From Burkholderiales bacterium PBB3 (GTDB lineage Bacteria > Pseudomonadota > Gammaproteobacteria > Burkholderiales > Burkholderiaceae_C), in contig NKIK01000007.1 in assembly GCA_002256115.1 (NCBI GenBank), positions 1-64,000 on the forward strand: a stretch of 64,000 nucleotides of DNA. The letters run 5' to 3'. A program made the translations under genes and the position numbers. Below are positions 1 to 10,530 of this stretch, in pieces. The number at the start of each line of letters is the position of its first letter. The first letter of the stretch is position 1. The notes beneath the pieces were generated by a model. The model did not search any database and was not told the origin of the DNA. It saw nothing but the letters and a program-made list of their open reading frames with translations.

Positions 1-1850
<1,850 letters not shown>

Positions 1851-2012
1851 ATAACTTTGATTCACTAAAAGTGTCTCAAGGAAGTTATGCCAAGTTGACG
1901 CATTCAAAATCCTGCCCGTGTGCAATACCACCGGTAGGTGTCGTAAAAGACAAAAGCTGATTAGCTCTATAAATTAGTTGTGTAGACCATTGGTCTATGC
2001 GACAACAAGTTA

Positions 2013-2128
2013 TGCCTGACGACCATAGCGAGGTGGTACCACTCCTTCCCATCCCGAACAGGACAGTGAAACGCCTCTGCGCCGATGATAGTGCGGATTC
2101 CCGTGTGAAAGTAGGTCATCGTCAGGCT
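2013..2128 (+). rRNA. rrf: 5S ribosomal RNA
   Basis: Begins with TGCCTGACGACCATAGCG and ends with GGTCATCGTCAGGC. The two ends pair to form the terminal helix I of 5S rRNA. The internal CCATCCCGAACAGGACAGTG is the typical loop B/C region. It lies about 160 nt downstream of the 23S end, with no tRNA recognisable in between, and is followed by a strong terminator. Ends are accurate to within a few bases. Confidence 0.96.
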
Positions 2129-2140
2129 ATTACAGCCCGA

Positions 2141-2177
2141 AACGCCCCCCTCTGATGAGGGGGGCGTTTTTTTGTCA
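2141..2177 (+). terminator. rrn operon intrinsic terminator
   Basis: A perfect 12-bp GC-rich stem (AACGCCCCCCTC paired with GAGGGGGGCGTT) around a four-base TGAT loop, followed by a run of T. It lies about 12 nt after 5S and ends the rRNA transcript just before the convergent gene on the minus strand. Confidence 0.93.
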
Positions 2178-2179
2178 AC

Positions 2180-2902
2180 TCACAATTGGCGCAGATATTT
2201 TGCCGCCCGCGCAGCATTTGACGAGAATAGATCATCAATGAGCGCGCTCTCGCGATGCTCAATAGTCGACAGAAAGCTGCTAACTAGCTGCTTTTTGCCA
2301 GACATGGCTGCAAATGTGTCAAAGCCGGCTTCTAGAAACGCTTGGAGAGCACCCAGCCCTGCAGCGTGTGCTGGCCCACGCATCATTTTGAGCATCAAAC
2401 GCAGTCCTGGCGTTCGTGTTAATCGATTCAACTCAAGCCCGACCGACAGCACCGTTTTAAGCTGGACCTCTCTATCGGCCCGGCGGCCCACAACATTCCA
2501 AGCGTGCACATAGGCCACTGCCTCATCTGCGTCAGAGCCAGACAGCATTGCAATTCCCATCTGGTGATCCAACTCTTCGGTTAGCTTGTGGAGCTGGGCC
2601 AGTGTCACCGCCGTATGCACCACTTGTTTAGGAAACAGGGTTTGCAGGGCTCCCGCTATCTTTGAGAATTGGGCGTCTCTTTGTGCAAAATCCTTATCGC
2701 TGTAAAGCTCATCCAGAAAGAACTGGGTAGCGGGGCCGTAGTCGTCGGACTTCAATAGATCCGCATAGCTTGCACGAAAGCGGCGGGCCTGAAACAGCTT
2801 AATTTGCTTGACCGCTTCTAAAAGTGGGGGGGACGCCCCAGTCTGCACGCGCAAAAGGCTGACAGTGGCAACGGCGTTTCTTATAGTTTGAGCAGGTTCC
2901 AT
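2180..2902 (-). CDS. FFLEELY-motif protein, function unknown
   Basis: A 240-residue protein with no signal peptide or membrane segment, predicted mostly helical. Residues 61-67 read FFLDELY, matching the FFLEELY motif that names a family of uncharacterised proteobacterial proteins; the flanking YADLL upstream and YSDKDFAQRD downstream fit that family in my recollection. It is convergent with the rrn operon and ends directly at its terminator. No function can be assigned; it is probably a soluble cytoplasmic protein. The start at 2902 leaves about 155 nt to the divergent acetyltransferase gene. Confidence 0.8.
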   Translation of the reverse strand: MEPAQTIRNAVATVSLLRVQTGASPPLLEAVKQIKLFQARRFRASYADLLKSDDYGPATQFFLDELYSDKDFAQRDAQFSKIAGALQTLFPKQVVHTAVTLAQLHKLTEELDHQMGIAMLSGSDADEAVAYVHAWNVVGRRADREVQLKTVLSVGLELNRLTRTPGLRLMLKMMRGPAHAAGLGALQAFLEAGFDTFAAMSGKKQLVSSFLSTIEHRESALIDDLFSSNAARAAKYLRQL

Positions 2903-3033
2903 ACTGTCGGATAGTTTAGCCAGCCGCTGGCGTCAATAGGCAAGTGGGTACTAACGTCGTACTGGTCCCATCGCAAAGCCTGGCTGGAATACAAATGCTA
3001 GCTGGCGGGCCAAACTGTTTTAAGGTGATAAAC

Positions 3034-3052
3034 CTAGGGAAAACCCTTATAG
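3034..3052. promoter_or_regulatory. Imperfect palindrome before the GNAT gene
   Basis: The sequence CTAGGGAAAACCCTTATAG contains AGGG-AAAA-CCCT symmetry and ends eight bases before the ATG at 3060. It could be an operator or part of a promoter (TTATAG as a -10-like hexamer). The assignment rests on symmetry and position only. Confidence 0.3.
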
Positions 3053-3059
3053 TGACCCC

Positions 3060-3791
3060 ATGACAGATTTGAACTGCTTTATTAGGGCTACCGTGGAAGC
3101 GGGTAGAGGCCTATTGAGCGCGCCTGACAATGAGCCTGCAGAAGGTTCGCGGCAGGCTTCAAGCAAACTCCGGGTACCCATACGGTCGCTCGGCGACAAC
3201 CACCGCAGCCGCATCGCCAAGCACCTCCTGTCGCTGAACGACCAAGACCGCTATCTGCGGTTTGGTTATGCGGCCCAGGATGCGCAGATTGAGAAGTATG
3301 TTGCACAGCTCGACTTTGAACGCGATGAGATTTTCGGCATCTACAACCGGCGTCTCCAGCTTATTGCCGTTGCGCACCTGGCGATGTCGCTCTGTGCGGA
3401 GCATGCCCGCTGTGCAGAATTCGGTGTGTCTGTATTGTCGTCCGCACGTGGCCGTGGTTTGGGTGCGCGCTTGTTTGAGCGCGCGGCTCTTAGTGCTTCC
3501 AACGCCGGTGTTGAGTTGATGTTTATCCACGCACTCAGTGAAAACGCTGCGATGCTGAGCATCGCCCGTAAAGCGGGTGCACGGGTTGAACGCGATGGCT
3601 CAGAGTCGGAGGCCTATCTCAAGCTGCCATCGGCTAGCTTCGATACCCACATGGCCGAGCTTATCGGCGAACAGGTTGCGCAATTCGACTACCAGATCAA
3701 GGTACAGGCCAAGCAGTTCTGGGACTTTCTGTTCGATTTGCAAGAGGTCCGCCGTGCGACCAAAGACGATCAACGCCTAGACGGTAGTTAA
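3060..3791 (+). CDS. GNAT-family N-acetyltransferase
   Basis: A 243-residue protein. Residues from about 38 to 175 carry a GNAT fold pattern: a beta-strand with VAHLAM near 100, then the acetyl-CoA-binding motif A region VSVLSSARGRGLGARLFERAA with the R/Q-x-x-G-x-G/A signature seen as RGRGLG. The following AMLSIARKAGARVERDGSE is the usual motif B tail (xxARKAGxxx). The substrate is not predictable. The C-terminal extension of about 60 residues after the GNAT core is unassigned. A short palindrome lies directly upstream. It stands alone on the plus strand before corC. Confidence 0.85.
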   Translation: MTDLNCFIRATVEAGRGLLSAPDNEPAEGSRQASSKLRVPIRSLGDNHRSRIAKHLLSLNDQDRYLRFGYAAQDAQIEKYVAQLDFERDEIFGIYNRRLQLIAVAHLAMSLCAEHARCAEFGVSVLSSARGRGLGARLFERAALSASNAGVELMFIHALSENAAMLSIARKAGARVERDGSESEAYLKLPSASFDTHMAELIGEQVAQFDYQIKVQAKQFWDFLFDLQEVRRATKDDQRLDGS

Positions 3792-3874
3792 TCGCCCTTA
3801 ACTGACACGACTGTGTTTTTAAAATCCGCTATCCTTGCGGTTCCGAAACAAAGGCCGTAGCCGCCCCGAACCCC

Positions 3875-4747
3875 GTGTCCGACCCATACCCTGCGCGTCT
3901 TGCCGAAAGACAAGACAAGCGCACGTTTCTGCAAAAGCTTGCAGAATTTATCCACCCCGGCCCCGACTCCACCGACGAGTTGATTGAAACGTTGGCCGAG
4001 GCGGAAGACAACCAAATCATTGGCGCTGAATCGCGCCTCATGCTCGAAGGCGTGATCCGCATGGCGGATATGACCGCTGGGGATGTGATGGTGCCGGCCA
4101 CGCGCATGGACATGCTCAACATCCAGGAGCCTCTGGAGCAACTGCTGCACACCGTCATTGATACAGCGCACTCTCGCTTTCCGGTATACGACGGCGAACG
4201 CGACAATGTCTTGGGCATCCTGATGGCCAAGGACCTGCTGAAGCTGCAGCGGGCCCCCGAACTCAATATCCGCGCCTTGCTCCGCCCCGCAGTGTTCATC
4301 CCTGAGACCAAAGGTCTGAACGACTTGTTACGGGAGTTCCGTGGCAACCGCAATCACTTGGCTATCGTCATCGATGAGTTCGGTCGCTTGGCTGGCTTGG
4401 TGACGATTGAAGACGTGCTGGAACAAATCGTGGGTGAGATTGAAGACGAATTTGACATTGCCGAAGACGAGGGCGACATCTTCGCACTGGCCGATCGCAC
4501 CTACCGCGTGAGTGGGGACACGCCCATCGACCGTGTGAACGCAGCCTTTGAGGTGACACTAACAGGTGACGACCCTGAGGACCACTTTGACACCATCGGT
4601 GGCCTGATCGCCCATGAAATGGGCCACGTACCCAAGCGCGGCGAGCGCTACGTTCTAGGGGGCCTGAGCTTTCTGGTGCTGCACACAAAAGGCGGTGCGG
4701 TGAAGTGGTTCAAGGTGTCACCCGCCACCCCAGCAGTGCCAGCCTAA
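3875..4747 (+). CDS. corC: CorC/HlyC-type CBS-domain protein
   Basis: A 290-residue cytoplasmic protein with GTG as likely start. It has the CorC layout: an N-terminal segment, then two CBS motifs (about 65-125, VMVPATRMDMLNIQ, and 130-190, HLAIVIDEFGRLAGLVTIED), an acidic linker (IVGEIEDEFD), and a C-terminal transporter-associated domain (YRVSGDTPIDRVNAAF to the end). CorC proteins are linked to magnesium/cobalt efflux and often sit beside lnt. Here lnt starts seven bases after the stop, matching the enterobacterial corC (ybeX)-lnt order. The transmembrane DUF21 part found in larger relatives is absent. Confidence 0.93.
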   Translation: MSDPYPARLAERQDKRTFLQKLAEFIHPGPDSTDELIETLAEAEDNQIIGAESRLMLEGVIRMADMTAGDVMVPATRMDMLNIQEPLEQLLHTVIDTAHSRFPVYDGERDNVLGILMAKDLLKLQRAPELNIRALLRPAVFIPETKGLNDLLREFRGNRNHLAIVIDEFGRLAGLVTIEDVLEQIVGEIEDEFDIAEDEGDIFALADRTYRVSGDTPIDRVNAAFEVTLTGDDPEDHFDTIGGLIAHEMGHVPKRGERYVLGGLSFLVLHTKGGAVKWFKVSPATPAVPA

Positions 4748-4753
4748 AGCACC

Positions 4754-6322
4754 ATGGTGGCTTTCTGGCAGGGCAAGCCGCCGGATCGGCTTTCCCCGAT
4801 CACCGTTTTCGTTCTGTTTGTTTCGGCGTTGGCACAGGCTATCTCCATTGCCTGGCCTTGGGGCGGCGTGGTCGACTCGGGCGGCACCCTGCCGTGGCTG
4901 CAATGCCTGGCCATGGCGTCGTTTGTGGCGGTATTAAACCGCTGCCACAGCCCGCGCCAAGCGGCGCTCGCGGGCTTGCTGTTCACTACAGTCTGGCTGT
5001 GCGGCGTATTTTGGTGGCTGTATGTTGCGCTTCACACCTACGCGGGCTTGGCCGGCATCGTGGCCGCTGTCGCAATTGCCAGCTTGGCCGCAGCATTGGC
5101 CGTGTATTACGCGGCGGCGTCCTACTTCTATGCCTTCTTGCGCGGTAAGCGCGCCTGGCTGGGCAGTTTGCTATTCGCCGCACTGTGGACTGGCGCCGAG
5201 ATGGCGCGCGGGACCTGGCTCACCGGGTTTGGCTGGGGCGCTACGGGCTACGCGCACCTGGACGGCTGGCTGGCACCCTATATCCCGTGGCTGGGTGCGT
5301 ATGGCGTGACAGCACTGAGCGCTTGGCTGGCAGCCAACCTGGCGCAACTGCGCAAAGTCGGTCGCATATCGCAATCGCTCAGCGTGTTGGTGCTGGCCGC
5401 AGGCGCGTGGGCTAGCTACGTGCCACCGTCCTGGACCCAGCCCCACGGCGATCTACAGGTCACGCTGCTGCAAGGCAATATCCCGCAGGATGAGAAATTT
5501 GAGCCCGGCTCGGGCGTGCCCTTGGCGCTGGGCTGGTATGCCGAGCAGTTACAGGCCAACCGCAGCCCGCTGGTGGTCGCGCCTGAAACCGCCATTCCGC
5601 TGCTGCCACAACAGTTGCCGGAAGGCTACTGGCAGACCCTGCAACAACGTTTTGCGACCAGCCCCCAGGCGGCGTTGATCGGCTTCCCGCTAGGCAGCTA
5701 CAAGGATGGGTACACCAACTCGGTACTGGGCTTCGCGCCACAGGCGACCGAGCTGTGGCGCTACGACAAACACCACCTCGTTCCATTTGGCGAATTCATT
5801 CCGCCTCTGTTCAAGTGGTTCACCCAAATGATGAATATCCCGCTGGGTGACTTCAACCGAGGTGCGCTGGGGCAGCCCTCGTTTGCGTGGGCGGGTCAAC
5901 GACTGGCAGCCAATATTTGCTACGAAGATTTGTTTGGTGAGGAGTTGGCCACCCGCTTTGTGGATGCAGCCGAGGCACCCACTATCTTCGTCAATATCAG
6001 CAACATCGGCTGGTTTGGCGATTCGATCGCTATTGACCAGCACCTGAACATTTCGCGCATGCGTGCGCTGGAATTTGAGCGGCCCTTTGTGCGCGCCACT
6101 TACACGGGGGCCACTGTGATCATGGACCACCGCGCCCGCGTCACCGCATCGCTCCCGCGCGCAACGCGCGGCGTGCTGGAGGGCCATGTGCAGGGGCGCG
6201 AGGGGATGACGCCCTTTGCTTGGTGGGCAACGCGCTGGGGCCTGTGGCCGGTGTGGTGGGTGGTGGGCCTCATCGTAGGGGGTGCCTGGTATTCCAAGCG
6301 CCGAGATTCACTATTGAATTGA
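4754..6322 (+). CDS. lnt: Apolipoprotein N-acyltransferase
   Basis: A 522-residue inner-membrane enzyme that adds the third acyl chain to the N-terminal cysteine of lipoproteins. Several hydrophobic segments fill residues 1-230, followed by a periplasmic nitrilase-like domain. The expected Glu-Lys-Cys triad is visible: E278 in APETAIPL, K339 in YDKHHLVPFGEF and C389 in NICYEDLF, with spacing like the E. coli enzyme. A final membrane segment lies near the C-terminus. It is tightly coupled to corC. The stop codon at 6320-6322 touches a family A repeat, so the last residues may have been altered by insertion of that element. Confidence 0.95.
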   Translation: MVAFWQGKPPDRLSPITVFVLFVSALAQAISIAWPWGGVVDSGGTLPWLQCLAMASFVAVLNRCHSPRQAALAGLLFTTVWLCGVFWWLYVALHTYAGLAGIVAAVAIASLAAALAVYYAAASYFYAFLRGKRAWLGSLLFAALWTGAEMARGTWLTGFGWGATGYAHLDGWLAPYIPWLGAYGVTALSAWLAANLAQLRKVGRISQSLSVLVLAAGAWASYVPPSWTQPHGDLQVTLLQGNIPQDEKFEPGSGVPLALGWYAEQLQANRSPLVVAPETAIPLLPQQLPEGYWQTLQQRFATSPQAALIGFPLGSYKDGYTNSVLGFAPQATELWRYDKHHLVPFGEFIPPLFKWFTQMMNIPLGDFNRGALGQPSFAWAGQRLAANICYEDLFGEELATRFVDAAEAPTIFVNISNIGWFGDSIAIDQHLNISRMRALEFERPFVRATYTGATVIMDHRARVTASLPRATRGVLEGHVQGREGMTPFAWWATRWGLWPVWWVVGLIVGGAWYSKRRDSLLN

Positions 6323-6363
6323 TAGCTGCTCCCGCACTATCCATGGGCTGAATGCCCTAAAAC
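6322..6363 (-). repeat. Family A dispersed repeat, copy 1 (lnt stop)
   Basis: Carries ATAGCTGCTCCCGCACTAT followed by CCATGGGCTGAATGCCC. It reads in the minus orientation relative to the TAGTGCGGGAGCAGCT core used to name the family. Its first base is the last base of the lnt stop codon. A small GGGC/GCCC hairpin lies at its distal end. Confidence 0.85.
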
Positions 6364-6478
6364 ACCACCAACTTGTGGGTGCGCGCGCCATTGCGTCCGT
6401 ATCCATTCAAGCACCCCCGTAGAATTGAGGGTTTACCAGCCTGACCACCGCGTTTTGGGGCATCCAAAACCACACACC

Positions 6479-7408
6479 ATGCTTACTTTCCAGCAAATTA
6501 TTTTGAAACTGCAGTCCTACTGGGCTGAGCAGGGCTGCGCGCTGTTGCAACCCTATGACATGGAAGTGGGCGCGGGCACGTCACACACGGCCACCTTTCT
6601 GCGCGCCCTGGGCCCCGAGCCCTGGAAGGCGGCCTACGTGCAACCCAGCCGCCGCCCCAAAGATGGCCGCTATGGCGAGAACCCCAACCGCCTGCAGCAC
6701 TACTACCAGTACCAGGTGGTGCTCAAGCCCGCGCCCAGCAACATCCTGGAGCTGTACTTGGGCTCGCTCGAAGCCCTGGGCTTTGATCTGAAGAAGAACG
6801 ACATCCGTTTCGTCGAAGACGATTGGGAAAACCCCACGCTGGGCGCCTGGGGCCTTGGTTGGGAGGTGTGGCTCAATGGCATGGAGGTCACGCAGTTCAC
6901 CTACTTCCAGCAGGTCGGCGGCATCGACTGCAAGCCCATCACCGGCGAGATCACCTATGGTCTGGAGCGCCTGGCCATGTACCTGCAGGGCGTGGACAAC
7001 GTTTACAACCTGACCTGGACCGATGGCCTGAGCTACGGCGACGTCTACAAACAAAACGAGGTGGAGCAGTCCACCTATAACTTCGAGCACAGCGACGCGG
7101 ATTTCCTATTCACTGCGTTTACCGCGCACGAGAAGCAGGCCAAGCATCTGATGGAGCAGCAACTTGCCTTGCCTGCTTACGAGCAGGTTTTGAAATGTGC
7201 GCACAGCTTCAATTTGCTGGATGCACGGGGCGCCATCAGCGTGACGGAACGTGCCGCCTACATTGGCCGTATTCGTGATTTGGCACGCAAAGTGGCGCGC
7301 AGCTACCTGGATAGCCGGGCGCGCGTGGGCTTCCCCATGGCGCCCAAGGCCTGGAGCGAACAAGTGCTGGCGGATATGGCCAAAGCTGAACAAAAGAAGG
7401 CTGCGTAA
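6479..7408 (+). CDS. glyQ: Glycyl-tRNA synthetase alpha subunit
   Basis: A 309-residue class II synthetase alpha chain that, with GlyS, charges tRNA-Gly in an alpha2beta2 enzyme. Family signatures include [19 protein letters not shown] near the N-terminus, [20 protein letters not shown], and a [10 protein letters not shown] block. I chose the ATG beginning [12 protein letters not shown] because this is where the family starts; an upstream in-frame start would add 18 unrelated residues. The glyS gene follows after about 20 nt, so the two subunits are probably co-transcribed. Confidence 0.97.
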   Translation: MLTFQQIILKLQSYWAEQGCALLQPYDMEVGAGTSHTATFLRALGPEPWKAAYVQPSRRPKDGRYGENPNRLQHYYQYQVVLKPAPSNILELYLGSLEALGFDLKKNDIRFVEDDWENPTLGAWGLGWEVWLNGMEVTQFTYFQQVGGIDCKPITGEITYGLERLAMYLQGVDNVYNLTWTDGLSYGDVYKQNEVEQSTYNFEHSDADFLFTAFTAHEKQAKHLMEQQLALPAYEQVLKCAHSFNLLDARGAISVTERAAYIGRIRDLARKVARSYLDSRARVGFPMAPKAWSEQVLADMAKAEQKKAA

Positions 7409-7428
7409 GCGCACGAAAGAGAACAAGA

Positions 7429-9660
7429 ATGACAACGAAGAACCTTCTGGTCGAACTTTTTGTAGAAGAGCTGCCGCCCAAGGCTTTGAAGAAGCTAGGC
7501 GAGGCGTTTTCCTCGGTGTTGGCGGACTCGCTCAAGGCCCAAGGCTTGGCTGCTGCCGATGCCACCGTAACGCACTTTGCGTCGCCACGCCGCTTGGCGG
7601 TACATGTGACCGCCGTGGCTGCGCAAGCAGCAGACAAGGCCGTTTCGCAAAAGCTAATGCCGGTGGCTGTCGGTCTGGATGCGTCTGGCAACGCCGCGCC
7701 AGCGCTGCTGAAGAGGCTGCAAGCGCTGGGGGCTGATGCCTCCGCCGTTGCTGGCCTCAAGCGCGCCCCAGATGGCAAAGCCGAAGCGCTGTTCTATGAC
7801 AGCAATGTCAAGGGTGCTACGCTGGCCGAAGGCCTGCAGAAGGCGCTGCTGGACGCGATTGCCAAGCTGCCTATCCCCAAGGTCATGACGTATCAGCTGG
7901 AGTCTGGCTGCGAGTTGCCGGGCTGGAGCAGCGTGAGCTTTGTGCGCCCGGCGCACAGCCTGATTGCCTTGCACGGCGCCGATGTAGTGCCAGTGCAAGC
8001 GCTGGGCTTGAACTCGGGCAACAGCACGCAAGGTCACCGGTTTGAGGCCGCTGTGTCCCCCGTGGTGATCCAGGATGCGGACGCCTATGCGGCGACGCTA
8101 GCCAAAGACGGCTCCGTCATCGCCAGCTTCGCCGAGCGCCGTGCTGAGATCGTGCGTCAGTTAGCTGCCGCGGCTGCCAAGGTCGGTGGCGGTTGCAAAC
8201 CGATTGATGACGACGCACTGCTGGACGAAGTAACCGCGCTGGTCGAACGCCCCAATGTGCTGATCTGCGAGTTCGAGTCGCAGTTTTTGGATGTGCCGCA
8301 AGAGTGCTTGATTCTGACGATGAAGGCCAACCAGAAGTACTTCCCACTACTGGACGCGAACAACAAGCTGACCAACAAGTTTCTGGTAGTCAGCAACATC
8401 AGCCCCGACGATGCGAGCTTGGTGATTGGCGGCAACGAGCGCGTGGTGCGCCCGCGTCTGGCCGATGCCAAGTTTTTCTTTGACCAGGATCGTAAAAAAA
8501 GCCTCGAAGATCGCGTGAAGCTGCTGGACAAGGTCGTGTATCACAACAAGCTGGGCACGCAGGGCGAGCGCGTGGAGCGCGTGCGTGCGATTGCCAAAGC
8601 GATTGCCGCGCAGTTGGGCGACGCCACTTTGGTTGCGCAAGCGGACCAAGCCGCGCAACTGGCCAAGACCGATCTGGTGACCGACATGGTGGGCGAGTTC
8701 CCCGAGCTGCAAGGCATCATGGGCGGCTACTACGCGCTCAACGATGGCCTGCCGGAAGCGGTGGCCCATGCGATTGAAGACCACTACAAGCCGCGTTTTG
8801 CGGGAGACACCTTGCCGCGCAATACCGTAGGCGTGGTGGTGGCGCTGGCTGACAAGCTGGAAACGCTGTTGGGTATGTTTGGCATTGGGAACTTGCCGAC
8901 CGGGGATAAAGATCCGTTTGCGCTGCGTCGACATGCTCTGGGTGTCGTGCGTATGCTCATCGAGCAAAACATCGCGTTTGAGCTTGCGTCACTTGTGAAG
9001 GCCGCGTTTGATGTTTTGGATGATCCTGTTATCCAGCGAGCAGCTTGGGATCGCCAGCAAGCTGAAGAGTTAAAAGTAAAGGCTGCCGCTGGAGGTATTT
9101 CCATGCATGCATCCAGTTTCTCTCCTCGCGTGTTCGATTCATCGACAACTGTAAATTTGGCGGCTTTCATCTACGACCGTCTAGCTGGCACCCTGCGCGA
9201 GCAAGGCTACAGCGCGCAGGAAGTCGATGCTGTACTTGCGCTGCGCCCGCAGCGCCTGGGCGACGTTCCCAAACGTCTCGCAGCCGTCCGTGCCTTCGCC
9301 GCATTGCCCGAAGCCCCCGCCTTGGCCGCCGCCAACAAGCGCGTCGGCAACATTCTGAAGAAAGCCGAAGGCGAAGTGGCCGCGCAGATCAACGACGCAC
9401 TGCTGGTCGAGCCCGCCGAAAAAGCCTTGGCTGATGCGCTCAAATTGGTAGCCCCTGCAGCAGACGCAGCCCGGGCCTCCGGCAACTACACCGCGAATCT
9501 GCAAGCCCTGGCTGCTTTGAAAGCTCCCGTGGATGCCTTCTTTGACGGCGTGATGGTCAATGCGGAAGACCCGGCGCTCAAAGCCAACCGCCTGGGCTTG
9601 TTGGCTACGCTGCACACGGCGATGAACCGCGTCGCCGACCTGTCCAAGCTGGCCGCCTGA
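7429..9660 (+). CDS. glyS: Glycyl-tRNA synthetase beta subunit
   Basis: A 743-residue beta chain partnering GlyQ. It begins with the typical LLVELFVEELPPKALKKLGEAF, has FASPRRLAVHV near 46, the LTMKANQKYFPL block near 290, DRVKLLDKVVYHNKLGTQGERVERV near 365, and a C-terminal anticodon-binding helical part. The segment at roughly 8990-9175 (about residues 522-582, VLDDPVIQRAAWDRQQ through STTVNLAAF) is visibly more AT-rich than the rest and seems to be extra relative to what I remember of the family. It may be an insertion or a recombined patch. Confidence 0.96.
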   Translation: MTTKNLLVELFVEELPPKALKKLGEAFSSVLADSLKAQGLAAADATVTHFASPRRLAVHVTAVAAQAADKAVSQKLMPVAVGLDASGNAAPALLKRLQALGADASAVAGLKRAPDGKAEALFYDSNVKGATLAEGLQKALLDAIAKLPIPKVMTYQLESGCELPGWSSVSFVRPAHSLIALHGADVVPVQALGLNSGNSTQGHRFEAAVSPVVIQDADAYAATLAKDGSVIASFAERRAEIVRQLAAAAAKVGGGCKPIDDDALLDEVTALVERPNVLICEFESQFLDVPQECLILTMKANQKYFPLLDANNKLTNKFLVVSNISPDDASLVIGGNERVVRPRLADAKFFFDQDRKKSLEDRVKLLDKVVYHNKLGTQGERVERVRAIAKAIAAQLGDATLVAQADQAAQLAKTDLVTDMVGEFPELQGIMGGYYALNDGLPEAVAHAIEDHYKPRFAGDTLPRNTVGVVVALADKLETLLGMFGIGNLPTGDKDPFALRRHALGVVRMLIEQNIAFELASLVKAAFDVLDDPVIQRAAWDRQQAEELKVKAAAGGISMHASSFSPRVFDSSTTVNLAAFIYDRLAGTLREQGYSAQEVDAVLALRPQRLGDVPKRLAAVRAFAALPEAPALAAANKRVGNILKKAEGEVAAQINDALLVEPAEKALADALKLVAPAADAARASGNYTANLQALAALKAPVDAFFDGVMVNAEDPALKANRLGLLATLHTAMNRVADLSKLAA

Positions 9661-9670
9661 AGACCTCAGC

Positions 9671-9991
9671 ATGCCCTCTCAACGCCAGATCGAATGTTTC
9701 ACTTTGCAGTTTCACCGTACTGCGGTGGATCGCTTGCGTGTGCATCCAGAGTATTTGGTCCAAGCGATCGGGGTGTTAGACCGTTGGGAGGCGCAAGGCG
9801 CGTCAAGTGCTGGTCAGGCGTACCGAGACACATGGCGCAATGCCTTGCAAATGGGGTTGCCCGATGTCGAGAAGATCAGCTGTGTAGATACCGACGAGGC
9901 AGCCACCTTACGCAGCATGTCGCCTTTGGGTTTTGTCCTGTCTGAGCAAGAGCGCATGCACATTCGGCGTGAGGCCATGGCTGGCGTATGA
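9671..9991 (+). CDS. Unknown small protein coupled to a DUF6036 nucleotidyltransferase
   Basis: A 106-residue soluble protein without a domain I recognise. It begins MPSQRQIECFTLQFHRTAVDRL, has a central WRNALQMGLPDVEKI, and ends in a charged EQERMHIRREAMAGV. Its stop overlaps the start of the next gene by the ATGA pattern, so the two are translationally coupled. The small-protein-then-nucleotidyltransferase order resembles type II or AbiE-like toxin-antitoxin cassettes, making this the candidate antitoxin. That role is inference. The cassette sits between glyS and gmhB, where no functional link is expected, suggesting acquisition. Confidence 0.6.
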   Translation: MPSQRQIECFTLQFHRTAVDRLRVHPEYLVQAIGVLDRWEAQGASSAGQAYRDTWRNALQMGLPDVEKISCVDTDEAATLRSMSPLGFVLSEQERMHIRREAMAGV

Positions 9992-10530
9992 GATTCGCTG
10001 ACTTACTCCATGTGTTGCGCGCTGCGGCAGATGTTTCAGGGGAAAAGTCCTTCGTCGTTGTCGGCAGCCAAGCATTGCTACTGGCGATTGAGCAGCCAGA
10101 CCATCGCTTGACCTTGTCGGATGAGTTGGACTTGTACCCGGCCCTTGCGCCTGAAAAGGCAGACGATATTGATGGCGCGATTGGAGCGCTTTCTTTGTTT
10201 CATGACACCCATGGCTACCACGCTGATGGGGTGGGCCCTGAAACTGCGGTGATGCCTGCCGATTGGATGGACCGCGCCAGCATGCATTATTTTGGGGAGC
10301 TGACCGCCATTTGTCCGGAGCTGCATGATCTGTGCGTGGCCAAATGTGTCGCAGGCAGGGTTAAAGACGCGGAGTTCGTCCGCATCCTTTTAGAAGACAA
10401 ACACATCGTGCTGCCCACCTTGCTTGCCCGAATCCGGCAATTGGATGGTGACAAATATCCGATCCAAACCATTGTCGAATGGGCGCAGCGTCGGGCTGTA
10501 CAGTCGCAATCTGAGAGTGATACCCCATGA
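9988..10530 (+). CDS. DUF6036-type nucleotidyltransferase
   Basis: A 180-residue protein matching the DUF6036 pattern as I remember it: FVVVGSQALL near 23, DELDLYPAL near 46, ADDIDGAIG, FHDTHGYHADGVGPETAVMP near 74-92, ELHDLCVAKCVAGRVKD near 113-129, and a C-terminal LLARIRQL. Such proteins are classed with minimal nucleotidyltransferases; the GS motif and acidic D-E-x-D stretch could form the active site. Catalysis and substrate are unknown. It overlaps the upstream small gene by four bases and overlaps gmhB by four bases, so gmhB may depend on its translation. Confidence 0.72.
   Translation: MRFADLLHVLRAAADVSGEKSFVVVGSQALLLAIEQPDHRLTLSDELDLYPALAPEKADDIDGAIGALSLFHDTHGYHADGVGPETAVMPADWMDRASMHYFGELTAICPELHDLCVAKCVAGRVKDAEFVRILLEDKHIVLPTLLARIRQLDGDKYPIQTIVEWAQRRAVQSQSESDTP

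Noticed and set aside
2172..2513. Plus-strand frame opposite the FFLEELY gene
   Set aside because: Shadow of the minus-strand gene, beginning inside the rrn terminator.
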